Assembly (NCBI GenBank): GCA_945952585.1
Contig: CAMFII010000005.1
Span: 1-64,000, forward strand
Length of the DNA: 64,000 nt
DNA from: an uncultured Rhodobacter sp.
Lineage (GTDB): Bacteria; Pseudomonadota; Alphaproteobacteria; Rhodobacterales; Rhodobacteraceae
Direction: 5' to 3'
Shown here: in pieces, positions 1 to 8,646 of the stretch
Numbering within the stretch: the first letter of the stretch is position 1
Layout of the letters: each line of letters begins with the position of its first letter
The notes under the pieces: generated by a model
The model's input: only the letters and a program-made list of their open reading frames with translations
Databases searched by the model: none
Told to the model about the DNA's origin: nothing
Translations under genes and position numbers: made by a program

Positions 1-48
1 TCTACACTATCCTCTTCGTCGGCAGCGTCAGATGTGTATAAGAGACAG
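1..48 (+). other. Illumina Nextera i5 adapter (sequencing artefact)
   Basis: The first 48 bases match the Nextera read-1 adapter structure. Bases 1-7 are the tail of the P5 primer, 8-15 an eight-base index (TATCCTCT, which I recall as i5 index S503/N503), 16-29 the read-1 overhang, and 30-48 the 19-bp Tn5 mosaic end. This is library-construction sequence left untrimmed at a contig end. It is not a genomic transposon, although it contains the Tn5 end. Real sequence probably starts at base 49. Confidence 0.97.
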
Positions 49-60
49 GAGGCTGCCTGC

Positions 61-102
61 CTCCTCCTGCACCTCCACCGGGGATATTTGGGCAAAAGAG
101 AC
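61..102 (+). repeat. Dispersed GGGATATTTG intergenic element, copy 1
   Basis: A C-rich stretch is followed by CGGGGATATTTG and an A/G-rich tail (CAAAAGAGAC). Similar elements lie after tauR (1681-1712) and, inverted, at 29341-29385. All three are intergenic. I recall similar GC-rich/ATATTTG sequences being common between genes in Rhodobacteraceae. Their function is unknown to me. Confidence 0.5.
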
Positions 103-176
103 GGACTGGGGTGGCTTGACGGGCTGCGGGCGGGGACGGAAGGATAGGTCCAGTCCAATCGCTCGATGAGGCCAGA

Positions 177-1637
177 ATGCCGATCCCGCCCGAAGCCTTC
201 GTGCTGCCGCCCGGCCGCGATGGCACGCTGCAGCAGGCGATCCGGCAGATGGTGATCGACGGGATCCTGTCGGGCCGGTTTCGTCCGGGCGACCGCCTGC
301 CGTCGAGCCGGGGGCTGGCCGATCACTTGGGCATCGCGCGGATCACGGTAACGCTCGCCTATGCCGAACTGGTGGCGCAGGACTATCTCGCCTCGCGCGG
401 GCGGTCGGGTTACTTCGTTTCGGAGAGTGCGCCGCGCCCGCCGGAGGTTCCCTCCGGCGACCTGCCCGAGGTAACCGTCGATTTCGACACGCTGACGGGG
501 CGGCGGTTCTCCCGCGCCGAGGGGGTGGATCGCCCGGCCGACTGGCGGCGCTATCCCTATCCCTTCATCTACGGTCAGGCCGATCCGACGCTGTTCGATC
601 ACCAGAACTGGCGGCTTTGCGCGCTGAAGGCGCTTGGCAGGGCGGATTTCGAGACGCTGACTTCGGATCACTACGAGGAGGACGATCCGCTTCTCATCGA
701 ATACATCCTGCGCAACATCCTGCCGCGTCGGGGGATCGCCGCGCGGCCGGAGGAAGTTCTGCTGACCATGGGCGCGCAGAACGCGATCTGGCTGGCGGCG
801 CAGGTGCTTTTGACCCGTGACCGGCGGGCGGTTCTGGAGAACCCGTGTTATCCCGGCCTGCGCCGCATCCTTGGCCAGACCGCCGCCGAAACCTTGACGG
901 TGGATGTGGACGAGGAGGGGCTGCCGCCGGACCTTTTGCCGAAATGGATCGATGTCGTCTTCCTGACCGCGAGCCACCATTGCCCGACCAACGCGACCCT
1001 GCCGCTGGAACGGCGGGTGGCGCTGCTCGAGAAGGCCGGGCGCGAAAATTTCCTGATCGTCGAGGACGACTACGAATTCGAGATGTCCTTCCTGAAGCCC
1101 GCCTCACCCTCACTGAAATCGCTCGACCGCGAGGGGCGGGTGATCCATGTGGGATCGTTCTCGAAGTCGATCTTTCCCGGGCTGCGTCTGGGGTACCTCG
1201 TTGGGCCAGCGGCCTTCATCCGTGAGGCGCGGGGGTTGCGGGCGACCGTCCTGCGCCATCCGCCGGGGCATGTGCAGCGGACGGCGGCCTATTTCCTGTC
1301 GCTTGGCCATTACGATGCGCTCATCAACCGGATGAAGCAGGCCTACCGCCGTCGCCGCACGGTGATGGACGAGGCGATCCGCGCGGAAGGTCTGACGGTA
1401 GCGGGGCAGGGCGGCTTCGGCGGGTCGAGCTTCTGGATGGAGGCGCCGGAGGGGGTGGATACCGAAGTGCTTGCGGCGGCCCTTCGCGCGGACGGCGTGC
1501 TGATCGAACCGGGACGAACGTTCTATGCGCCGGGCACGGCGCCGGCGAACCGCTACAGGCTGGCCTATTCGTCGATCGCGCCGGGGCGCATCCCCGACGG
1601 GATCGGCCTGATCGCGCGGGCGATCGAGAGAGGGTAG
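177..1637 (+). CDS. tauR: MocR/GntR-type regulator of taurine catabolism (TauR-like)
   Basis: This 486-residue protein has the MocR layout. A GntR winged helix lies at about residues 15-85 (containing SGRFRPGDRLPSSRGLADHLG), followed by a long fold-type I aminotransferase-like domain. The PLP-lysine region reads HVGSFSKSIFPGLRLGYL. TauR proteins are known to activate taurine and sulfonate genes and to use PLP with an inducer. The assignment to taurine rests on xsc lying directly downstream on the same strand, and MocR proteins otherwise serve many pathways. The ATG at 177 has a GAGG a few bases upstream. Other tau genes, if present, would lie beyond the contig end. Confidence 0.8.
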   Translation: MPIPPEAFVLPPGRDGTLQQAIRQMVIDGILSGRFRPGDRLPSSRGLADHLGIARITVTLAYAELVAQDYLASRGRSGYFVSESAPRPPEVPSGDLPEVTVDFDTLTGRRFSRAEGVDRPADWRRYPYPFIYGQADPTLFDHQNWRLCALKALGRADFETLTSDHYEEDDPLLIEYILRNILPRRGIAARPEEVLLTMGAQNAIWLAAQVLLTRDRRAVLENPCYPGLRRILGQTAAETLTVDVDEEGLPPDLLPKWIDVVFLTASHHCPTNATLPLERRVALLEKAGRENFLIVEDDYEFEMSFLKPASPSLKSLDREGRVIHVGSFSKSIFPGLRLGYLVGPAAFIREARGLRATVLRHPPGHVQRTAAYFLSLGHYDALINRMKQAYRRRRTVMDEAIRAEGLTVAGQGGFGGSSFWMEAPEGVDTEVLAAALRADGVLIEPGRTFYAPGTAPANRYRLAYSSIAPGRIPDGIGLIARAIERG

Positions 1638-1657
1638 CCTTGCTTCTGTGGAGGCCG

Positions 1658-1680
1658 CCGGGGGACTTCACGTCCCCCGG
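1658..1680 (+). terminator. Hairpin after tauR
   Basis: A perfect 9-bp stem (1658-1666 with 1672-1680) encloses a 5-base loop 20 bases after the tauR stop. It is followed by the second copy of the ATATTTG element rather than a run of T, so it may be an attenuator or a factor-assisted terminator between tauR and xsc. Confidence 0.5.
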
Positions 1681-1712
1681 GCCCCCTGTGGGATATTTGT
1701 CAGCAGAAAATA
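1681..1712 (+). repeat. Dispersed GGGATATTTG intergenic element, copy 2
   Basis: CCCCCTGTGGGATATTTG followed by an A-rich tail (CAGAAAATAG). It has the same layout as the element at 61-102: C-rich arm, GGGATATTTG core, purine-rich tail. It sits directly after a GC hairpin in the tauR-xsc gap. Confidence 0.45.
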
Positions 1713-1819
1713 GGCAGGGTGATCTGGACCTATGTCGGGCTTTCTGCTGGCCCTAAGGCGGGGACGGGGCCGCGCATAGGGTGCAGCTGAGAAATCTTGC
1801 CCTCCGGAGGAGCACCCCC

Positions 1820-3595
1820 ATGAAGATGACCACTGAAGAAGCCTTCGTGAAGGTCCTGCAGCGGCACGGCATCGAGCATGTCTTCGGCATCATCGGTTCG
1901 GCCTTCATGCCGATCTCGGACATCTTCCCCAAGGCCGGCATCACCTTCTGGGACTGCGCGCATGAAGGCTCGGGCGGGATGATGGCCGATGGCTACACCC
2001 GCGCGACCGGCAAGATGTCGATGATGATCGCCCAGAACGGGCCGGGCATCACCAACTTCGTCACGGCGGTGAAGACCGCCTACTGGAACCATTCGCCGCT
2101 TCTCCTCGTCACGCCGCAGGCAGCGAACAAGACCATCGGACAGGGCGGCTTCCAGGAAGTCGAGCAGATGGCCGCCTTCAAGGACATGGTCTGCTACCAG
2201 GAAGAGGTCCGCGACCCCTCGCGCATCGCCGAGGTGCTGAACCGGGTGATCCTGCAGGCCAAGCGGCAGTCCGCCCCGGCCCAGATCAACGTGCCGCGCG
2301 ACATGTTCACCCAGGTGATCGACATCGACCTGCCAGCCATCGTCGAGTTCGAGCGCCCCTCCGGCGGGGACGAGGCACTGGCCCAGGCGGCGCAGCTTCT
2401 GTCCACCGCGAAGTTCCCGGTGATCCTGAACGGCGCGGGCGTGGTTCTGGGCGGGGCGATCCCGGCCTCGATGGCGCTGGCCGAGCGGCTGGATGCGCCG
2501 GTCTGCGTCGGCTACCAGCACAATGACGCCTTCCCGGGCTCGCATCCCTTGTTCGCCGGGCCGCTTGGCTACAACGGCTCGAAGGCGGGGATGGAGCTGA
2601 TCTCGCAGGCCGATGTGGTGCTGGCGCTTGGCACCCGGCTCAACCCGTTCTCGACCCTGCCGGGCTATGGCCTCGACTATTGGCCGAAGGACGCGAAGAT
2701 CATCCAGGTCGACATCAACCCCAACCGGATCGGCCTGACTAAGAAGGTGACTGTCGGGATCGTCGGCGATGCGAAGAAGGTGGCGGAAGGCATCCTGTCC
2801 CGGCTGTCGAAGACTGCCGGAGACGCGGGCCGGACCGAGCGCAAGGCGCTGATTCATCAGAAGAAAGCGCGCTGGACGCAGGAACTGGCGGGCATGGACC
2901 ACGAGGCCGACGATCCGGGCACCACCTGGAACCAGCGCGCCCGCTCGGCCAAGCCCGACTGGATGAGCCCGCGCATGGCCTGGCGGGCGATCAGCGCGGC
3001 GCTGCCGAAGGAGGCGATCATCTCCTCCGACATCGGCAACAACTGCGCCATCGGCAACGCCTATCCGTCCTTTGAAGCCGGACGGAAGTACCTCGCGCCG
3101 GGTCTCTTCGGCCCCTGCGGCTACGGTCTGCCCTCGGTCGTCGGCGCCAAGATCGGCTGCCCGGACGTGCCGGTCGTCGGCTTCTCGGGCGACGGCGCCT
3201 TCGGCATCGCGGTCACGGAATTGACCGCAATCGGGCGCAAGGAATGGCCGGCGGTCACCCAGATCGTCTTCCGCAACTACCAGTGGGGGGCGGAAAAGCG
3301 GAACTCGACGCTCTGGTATGACGACAACTTCGTCGGCACCGAGTTGAACGAGCAGGTTTCTTATGCCGGGATCGCCAAGGCCTGCGGGCTGCAAGGCGTC
3401 GTGGCGCGGACGATGGAGGAACTGACGGCGGCGCTCGCCAAGGCCATCGACGACCAGATGAACCATGGGCGAACCACGCTGATCGAAGCGATGATCAACC
3501 AGGAACTGGGCGAGCCCTTCCGCCGCGACGCGATGAAGAAGCCGGTCGAGGTGGCTGGGATCGATCCTGCTGACATGCGGCCGCAGATCGTCTGA
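1820..3595 (+). CDS. xsc: Sulfoacetaldehyde acetyltransferase
   Basis: This thiamine-diphosphate enzyme converts sulfoacetaldehyde and phosphate to acetyl phosphate and sulfite, the central step of taurine and isethionate breakdown. The protein is 591 residues, the usual Xsc length. It shows the N-terminal glutamate region (AHEGSGGMMADGYTRATGK), a middle TPP-enzyme domain, and the ThDP/Mg motif GDGAFGIAVTEL with a downstream NYQWGAEKRN. I chose the ATG at 1820 over an upstream GTG because CCGGAGG lies 10 bases before it. The stop overlaps the start of the next gene by one base. No phosphotransacetylase gene, often adjacent, is visible in the window. Confidence 0.93.
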   Translation: MKMTTEEAFVKVLQRHGIEHVFGIIGSAFMPISDIFPKAGITFWDCAHEGSGGMMADGYTRATGKMSMMIAQNGPGITNFVTAVKTAYWNHSPLLLVTPQAANKTIGQGGFQEVEQMAAFKDMVCYQEEVRDPSRIAEVLNRVILQAKRQSAPAQINVPRDMFTQVIDIDLPAIVEFERPSGGDEALAQAAQLLSTAKFPVILNGAGVVLGGAIPASMALAERLDAPVCVGYQHNDAFPGSHPLFAGPLGYNGSKAGMELISQADVVLALGTRLNPFSTLPGYGLDYWPKDAKIIQVDINPNRIGLTKKVTVGIVGDAKKVAEGILSRLSKTAGDAGRTERKALIHQKKARWTQELAGMDHEADDPGTTWNQRARSAKPDWMSPRMAWRAISAALPKEAIISSDIGNNCAIGNAYPSFEAGRKYLAPGLFGPCGYGLPSVVGAKIGCPDVPVVGFSGDGAFGIAVTELTAIGRKEWPAVTQIVFRNYQWGAEKRNSTLWYDDNFVGTELNEQVSYAGIAKACGLQGVVARTMEELTAALAKAIDDQMNHGRTTLIEAMINQELGEPFRRDAMKKPVEVAGIDPADMRPQIV

Positions 3596-4338
3596 TGCCC
3601 TTCGACCTGGGCCCCGGCGCGGCGCTGTGGATGGCGGTGGTCATCCTCGTCGCGGGATTCGTCCGGGGCTATTCGGGCTTCGGCTATTCGGCGATCGTCA
3701 TCGCCGCCTCGAGTGTGGTGATGAGCCCGCTGCATTTCGTGGCGGTGGTGGTGATCCTCGAATTTGTCATGTCGCTTCAGGCCTGGAAGGGCGCGGGGTC
3801 GTCGGTCGACTGGAAACGGGTGCTCTGCCTGCTGGCCGGGGCGGCCGTGGGGCTGCCGGCCGGACTCTGGGCGCTGACCGCGATTTCCGAGAACGCGGCG
3901 CGGGCGGTGATCTCGGGCTATGTGCTGGCGATGTGCGTCCTGCTGTTCCTGGGCCTCCGGATGCGGTCCGAGGCGCGTGGCGTACCGGTAAACCTCGGTG
4001 CGGGTCTGATCTCGGGTCTCGCCAATGCACCCGGCATGGGGGGCCTGCCGGTGGCCGCGTTCTTCGCGGCGCAGCCGATGCAGGCGAACGTGTTCCGCGC
4101 CACGCTGATCGCTTACTTCCCGCTGCTCGATATCTATTCGGCGCCTCTCTACTGGTGGCACGGGCTGGTGACCTGGGACACGCTCTGGGCCTCGCTCTAT
4201 GCCTTGCCCCTGACGCTGGTCGGCAACTGGCTGGGAGGGCGGCATTTCTTCGGCACCGATCCGCAGGAGTTCCGCCGTTTTGCCATTCTGCTTCTGGCCG
4301 GGCTGGCGCTGCTCGGCCTTGGCCGGGCGCTGGTGTAA
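3595..4338 (+). CDS. TauE/SafE-family membrane exporter (probable sulfite exporter)
   Basis: A 247-residue, very hydrophobic protein with about eight predicted membrane segments. It opens with a glycine/serine-rich VRGYSGFGYSAIVIA segment and has an internal GLANAPGMGGLPVAAFF half-repeat, the duplicated pattern of the TauE/SafE family. It starts on the last base of the xsc stop (TGATG), so it is translationally coupled. Xsc releases sulfite in the cytoplasm, so a sulfite exporter is the natural partner. Substrate assignment is inference from family and context. Confidence 0.8.
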   Translation: MPFDLGPGAALWMAVVILVAGFVRGYSGFGYSAIVIAASSVVMSPLHFVAVVVILEFVMSLQAWKGAGSSVDWKRVLCLLAGAAVGLPAGLWALTAISENAARAVISGYVLAMCVLLFLGLRMRSEARGVPVNLGAGLISGLANAPGMGGLPVAAFFAAQPMQANVFRATLIAYFPLLDIYSAPLYWWHGLVTWDTLWASLYALPLTLVGNWLGGRHFFGTDPQEFRRFAILLLAGLALLGLGRALV

Positions 4339-4487
4339 GGCGTTTCGCCCGGCGCCCCGGCCGATGCGCTGACAGATGGGAGCGCTTGGCCTGGGTCCGG
4401 ATGCCGATGACACGGTCGGAATGCGGCTGGCGGTCCGATTGGCCCGAGGGTAGCTTTCCGGCACGATCGGCGCGGAAGGGGGGACGG

Positions 4488-6197
4488 ATGGGCGAAGCCG
4501 TCCTGGACCAGTACAGGCAGGCGGCTCGGCATATCCGGCCGCTGCTTGCAGTCCATCTGGTGCTTCGGCTGGTCGGGGTTGCCCTGCTTGCGCCAGTCGC
4601 GGTCTTGGCCATCGCCGAAGCGATGCACGCGACAGGCCGGACAGGGATCACCGACAAGGACATCGTCTGGTTCTTTTACCTGCTGCCGGGCACGCTGACG
4701 CTCTTCGCGATTGGGGCTTTGGCGGTGTTGGCCGCGGTCCTTGACGTCGCATTGATGTCGGTGGTGCTGGCCGCTGGCGAAACCCGGGCCTCCGGTGCCG
4801 TTGCGCTGGCCCTTGGGACGTTACTGAAGAGGCCGGGGCGGGTGATCGGGGTTTGCGGCGGCTTGGCCTTGCGCCTGATCTGGGGGGCGCTGCCGTATGT
4901 TCTCGGCCTGCTTCTGGTTCGATGGATCGGGCTGCGTCGGCACGAGATGGACTATTACCTGGTGACCTGGCCGCCAGAGTTCCTGCTGGCCCTGCTGACC
5001 GGCGCGGCACTGGCTGCCGGTCTGGTCCGGAAAGCGATCAGGTGCCTGTCACAGAACGGGATCGCGCTGCACCTCGCACTGTCGCGGCAGACCACAGTCC
5101 GGGGAAGCCTCGTCGCCAGTGGACGGAGCCTCGACCCTTTGCAACCGGCACTGCGCCGCGAGATCGCGCTTTGGGCAGGCGTCAAGCTCATCCTTGCCCT
5201 TGTGCTTACGGGCGGCATGGCAGTCTTGACCGGTACGCTGCCAGGCTTGTTCGGTGCGGATTTGCGGCTGGCGGCCGTAACAGTGGCCGGGCTGCTTCTC
5301 CTCTGGGCGGTGCTTGCAGCGGCGGTCGCGGCACTGTCGAACGGGGCGCTGGCGGGGCTTTTGCTCAAGGCTTGGGAAAGGGCTGGAGGCGAACCTCTTC
5401 CGCAGGACCGGTTCGGGATGAAAACCGGCGTGATCCTCCTGTTTGGGGCGGGACTTGCCTGTGCCGTTTCTGCCGCGATGGCCCCGCGGCTGATCCCGAC
5501 CTTCGTCCAGACGCCCGACATCCAGATCATCGCCCGACCTGCCGACGGGATTGCCGGCATCCGCGCTGCGATGGCGTCGGAGGCGGACTGGATCCTGATC
5601 GGGTTGCGTGCGGATATTGCGGGAGCGATCGTGCTTGCCAGTGGCGGGCAGGACGGCCAGGCGGACGTGCGGGATGTGCTGGAACTGGCGGATGCGGCGC
5701 AGGCGCCGCTGCTGTTCGATCTCGAGGCCGATGGCGACGGGGCCGGGCTTGTCGCGCAGTTGGCCGAGCTTGTGGATGAGACCGGGACAGGCGGGCAGGT
5801 CGCGGTGATGTCGTCCAGCATCGAGGTTCTGAACCGGATGCGGCTTCTGCGTCCTGGCTGGCGATCGGGGGCGCTGGTGCTTTGGCCGAGGGGTGATTTT
5901 TCGGGGCTTGATGTCGACTTCCTTGCGCTGAATTCCGGACAGGTGACGATGAAGCGGATCTGGCGGGCGAAATCGGCGGGGAAAGAGGTCTATGCTTGGC
6001 CGGCCGACCGGACGCTGGCGATCACGCGGGTCATCGAACAGGGGGTGAATGGCGTCATCACCGCCGATCCCGCCTTTGCCCGGCAAGTGGCCGAGGCCCA
6101 TAACCGCCTGCCCTTGGCCGACCGGCTGCTGCTGTGGCTGGCAGGCAGGCTGAACCCGAACGGTCTGCGCCTTGCCGAGCCCGGTTCAACCGACTGA
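4488..6197 (+). CDS. GDPD-membrane-domain protein with a degenerate phosphodiesterase domain
   Basis: A 569-residue protein. Roughly residues 1-335 form a multi-span membrane region resembling the glycerophosphodiester phosphodiesterase membrane domain. The rest resembles a GDPD barrel, with a recognisable tail VYAWPADRTLAITRVIEQGV and GVITADPAFARQVAE. The catalytic signature is missing: where the family has HRG there is RPADG, and the usual E-x-D is replaced in ADWILIGLR. It is therefore probably not an active phosphodiesterase. The ATG at 4488 follows a GGAAGGGGGGA ribosome site. In-frame codons further upstream lack one. Its role is unknown; a scaffold or lipid-binding function is possible. 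Confidence 0.75.
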   Translation: MGEAVLDQYRQAARHIRPLLAVHLVLRLVGVALLAPVAVLAIAEAMHATGRTGITDKDIVWFFYLLPGTLTLFAIGALAVLAAVLDVALMSVVLAAGETRASGAVALALGTLLKRPGRVIGVCGGLALRLIWGALPYVLGLLLVRWIGLRRHEMDYYLVTWPPEFLLALLTGAALAAGLVRKAIRCLSQNGIALHLALSRQTTVRGSLVASGRSLDPLQPALRREIALWAGVKLILALVLTGGMAVLTGTLPGLFGADLRLAAVTVAGLLLLWAVLAAAVAALSNGALAGLLLKAWERAGGEPLPQDRFGMKTGVILLFGAGLACAVSAAMAPRLIPTFVQTPDIQIIARPADGIAGIRAAMASEADWILIGLRADIAGAIVLASGGQDGQADVRDVLELADAAQAPLLFDLEADGDGAGLVAQLAELVDETGTGGQVAVMSSSIEVLNRMRLLRPGWRSGALVLWPRGDFSGLDVDFLALNSGQVTMKRIWRAKSAGKEVYAWPADRTLAITRVIEQGVNGVITADPAFARQVAEAHNRLPLADRLLLWLAGRLNPNGLRLAEPGSTD

Positions 6198-6255
6198 TCC
6201 CTTGGCGGCAGCCCCAGAGCGCGGCTAGTGTCGCCTCACGCGAGGGAGACAGGCG

Positions 6256-7044
6256 ATGTTCTACGTTCTGATCGATTTTGGTCTTTCGGTGCTCTTGTTC
6301 GCCTCGATGCTGGGCGCGATGCTGTTCGGCGTGCGCTTTGGCAAACGCAACCGGGCCAAGGCCGATGGCGAGGTTACGGGTTCGTCGGCGGTCGACGGGG
6401 CGGTCTATGCGCTACTGGGTCTTCTGGTCGCCTTCACCTTTTCGGGCGCGGCCAGCCGTTTCGACGAGCGGCGCGACCTGATCGTGGAAGAGGCGAACGA
6501 CATCGGGACGGCCTGGTTGCGGCTTGACCTCTTGCCGCCCGAGGCGCAGCCCGATCTGCGCAGGTTGATGCGCGATTACACGCAAGCGCGGCTGCAGATC
6601 TACAAGATGCTCCCCGATCTTGAAGCGGCGCGTGAGCAGCTGCAGAAATCGCAAGGGTTGCAGGGCCAGATCTGGGACGCGGCTGTGACCGCCTCCCGCG
6701 AGCCTGGCCAGAGCACGGCGGCGGCCATGCTGTTGCTGCCGGCGTTGAACGCCATGTTCGACATCACGACGACGCGGACCATGGCAATGATGAAGCATCC
6801 GCCCACGGCGATCTTCGTGATGCTCTATGTGATCAGCGTCCTTGCCTCGCTTTTGGCCGGGCACAACATGGGGCTGAGCGGCAAGGTAAGCAGCCTGCAT
6901 GTGATCGTCTTTCCGCTTGTCCTTTCGGCGGCGGTCAACCTGATCCTCGACCTCGAGCATCCAAGGCTCGGCGCAATCGCGGTCGATGATTTCGATCAGG
7001 TGATCGAGCAGTCGCTCGCCTCGATGGAGGCGCGGCTGCAATAG
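6256..7044 (+). CDS. DUF4239 (bestrophin-like) membrane protein
   Basis: A 262-residue protein with two N-terminal membrane segments (about 4-25 and 50-70) and two more near 190-235. Between them is a soluble region starting SRFDERRDLIVEEANDIGTAWLRLD. This matches the DUF4239/bestrophin-like family, whose function is not established. A GAGGGAG ribosome site precedes the ATG at 6256. It ends three bases from the convergent CDF gene. Confidence 0.75.
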   Translation: MFYVLIDFGLSVLLFASMLGAMLFGVRFGKRNRAKADGEVTGSSAVDGAVYALLGLLVAFTFSGAASRFDERRDLIVEEANDIGTAWLRLDLLPPEAQPDLRRLMRDYTQARLQIYKMLPDLEAAREQLQKSQGLQGQIWDAAVTASREPGQSTAAAMLLLPALNAMFDITTTRTMAMMKHPPTAIFVMLYVISVLASLLAGHNMGLSGKVSSLHVIVFPLVLSAAVNLILDLEHPRLGAIAVDDFDQVIEQSLASMEARLQ

Positions 7045-7047
7045 CGG

Positions 7048-7935
7048 TCAGAGCACGACGATGCCGGAATGCTTCGCCTTTTCCTCGGGCTCGACATGGA
7101 TGGTGATGATGGCGCTGTCGATGACCGCCTTGATCGCGGCTTCGACCCGGTCGCACATCGCATGGGCGTCGCTGACGGTCAGGCTGCCAGGCACGACGAG
7201 GTGGAACTCGATGAAGGTCGCCTGACCGGCATGGCGGGTCCGCAGGTCATGCGCCTCGACCGCGCCTGCGGCTTCGGTCGAGATTGCCGCTCGGACCTTG
7301 CGCAAAGTGTCGTCGGCAACGGATTCGTCCATCAGGCCGCTGAGGGATTCCTCCATCACCTTCCAGCCGGACCACAGGATGTTCAGCGCCACGATCGCGG
7401 CCATGCCGGGGTCGAGCAGGGGCCAGCCCGTCTCGATCGCGAGCAGGACGCCGATGGTCACCCCGACCGAGGAGATGACGTCGGAAAGAAGATGCTTGCC
7501 GTCGGCGACCAGTGCGGGCGAGCGCAGGCGACGTCCCTGGCCGATCAGGATCCAGCACCACGCGGCATTTATGACGCTGGCCAGCATGTTGACCGCAATG
7601 CCGGACAGGGGCGCGTCGAGGACGCGCGGGGAGGTAAAACCGTGCCAGGCCTCGCGCAGGATCAGGAGGGCGGCCACGATAATCATCGCACCCTCGATGA
7701 TCGCGCTGAAGAATTCTGCCTTGTGGTGGCCGTAGGGGTGGTTGGCATCCGCAGGCCGCGCGGCAACGCGGATCGCGATCAGCGCCGCGATGGCCGTGGC
7801 GACGTTGACCGTGCTTTCCAGCGCATCTGAAAACAGCGCGATCGAGCCGGTCATCTGCCAGGACAGCAGCTTCAGCCCCAATACGATCAGGCCCACGACA
7901 ATGCTGCCGGTCGCAAGTTTCATCGTCCTGGTCAT
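7048..7935 (-). CDS. Cation diffusion facilitator (CDF) metal exporter
   Basis: A 295-residue CDF transporter that would export a divalent metal (Zn, Fe, Mn or Co) by proton antiport. It has six membrane segments, the first metal-site motif in ALFSDALEST, the HPYGHHKAEFFSA loop, and the second site in DGKHLLSDVISS. A C-terminal cytoplasmic metal-sensing domain follows (about 205-290, with HDLRTRHAGQ and ITIHVEP). The metal cannot be fixed from sequence alone. The first site (S-D-A-L-E-S, where zinc exporters usually have HMLxD) leaves iron or manganese possible. A Fur-like box lies upstream. Confidence 0.88.
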   Translation of the reverse strand: MTRTMKLATGSIVVGLIVLGLKLLSWQMTGSIALFSDALESTVNVATAIAALIAIRVAARPADANHPYGHHKAEFFSAIIEGAMIIVAALLILREAWHGFTSPRVLDAPLSGIAVNMLASVINAAWCWILIGQGRRLRSPALVADGKHLLSDVISSVGVTIGVLLAIETGWPLLDPGMAAIVALNILWSGWKVMEESLSGLMDESVADDTLRKVRAAISTEAAGAVEAHDLRTRHAGQATFIEFHLVVPGSLTVSDAHAMCDRVEAAIKAVIDSAIITIHVEPEEKAKHSGIVVL

Positions 7936-7995
7936 TGCGAGTCTCCGGCCGCGTTGCCGGAGCCTTTAGCGGTGGGAAAAAGCTGAATCAAGCTC

Positions 7996-8015
7996 TTGAT
8001 AATGAATGATAATGC
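7996..8015 (-). promoter_or_regulatory. Fur-family-like box upstream of the CDF exporter
   Basis: Two GATAATG units in tandem within 20 bases, 60-80 bases upstream of the CDF start. They resemble the hexamer array of Fur-family boxes (GATAAT repeats). Which alphaproteobacterial regulator (Fur/Mur, Irr or other) would bind is not clear from sequence. Confidence 0.4.
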
Positions 8016-8101
8016 TTCGCACCCTCACCAATGGTGGGCTTGCTGCATCGCGGCGTCTAAGCCATTGATCTTTTGACCTAAGATCACGATGACGCCATCG
8101 A

Positions 8102-8115
8102 CTGACATAGATCAT
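8102..8115 (+). promoter_or_regulatory. FNR/CRP-like half-conserved palindrome
   Basis: CTGACATAGATCAT resembles the FnrL consensus TTGAT-N4-ATCAA with mismatches at the outer bases. It lies 94 bases before the start of the membrane protein/HlyD/SulP/PPK2 operon. It is weaker than the site in front of the second PPK2 at 25233. Confidence 0.3.
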
Positions 8116-8208
8116 GGAGACAGGATCTCATCTTGGCCCTAAGCTGCAGCAAGGCCGCCGCGAAACTTCGAACCCGCCCGGGAATCGGCCGGAGAGATGG
8201 GGGAGACA

Positions 8209-8643
8209 ATGACCAGCGACATCAATCCGATTGCTCCACATGTCTTGCCCTTCTTCATCACCGCGCCGGGGCAGACCGACGGTCTGATGATCGCGGCGAT
8301 CGTGTTCATGGTTTCCGTCGTCCTGAGCGTCGGTCTGCTTTACCTGCACCTGCATGCGATCCCCGAGCGGATGATGCATCGCAAGGCGAACAAGACCCAG
8401 TTCGAGATCGTCGCCGTGCTCGCACTTCTGGCGCTTTTCACGCACAACAACCTCTTCTGGGTGGCGGCGCTGCTGCTGGCGATGGTGACATTCCCCGACT
8501 ATTCCTCGCCGATCCAGTCGATGGCGGAGTCGCTTGCACGCCTGGCGAAACGGGACGAACCCGCGCCCGCAGCCGGTCCGGAGCCCGCGGAAAGCGAGGC
8601 TCCGCCGCCAGACGCAGTCTTGGCCGAAAGCAAGGAGTCCTGA
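8209..8643 (+). CDS. Small two-span membrane protein of unknown function
   Basis: A 144-residue protein with membrane segments at about 20-45 and 65-90 and a proline/glutamate-rich cytoplasmic tail (EPAPAAGPEPAESEAPPP). The ATG at 8209 is preferred over the in-frame ATG at 8197 because GGGGGAG sits seven bases upstream. The next gene begins three bases after its stop. I do not recognise a named family. Its fixed position before an HlyD-type protein suggests the two form one membrane complex. Confidence 0.7.
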   Translation: MTSDINPIAPHVLPFFITAPGQTDGLMIAAIVFMVSVVLSVGLLYLHLHAIPERMMHRKANKTQFEIVAVLALLALFTHNNLFWVAALLLAMVTFPDYSSPIQSMAESLARLAKRDEPAPAAGPEPAESEAPPPDAVLAESKES

Positions 8644-8646
8644 GAG

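Noticed and set aside
30-48. Tn5 mosaic end as evidence of a genomic transposon
   Set aside because: It is part of the Nextera adapter, with index and overhang beside it.
1730-3466. Long open frame antisense to xsc (578 codons)
   Set aside because: Opposite-strand frame in high-GC DNA, rich in R, G and H with no motif. xsc on the other strand is certain.
8073-8087. TTGACCTAAGATCAC as an FNR site
   Set aside because: The half-sites are five bases apart instead of four; the site at 8102 fits the spacing better.
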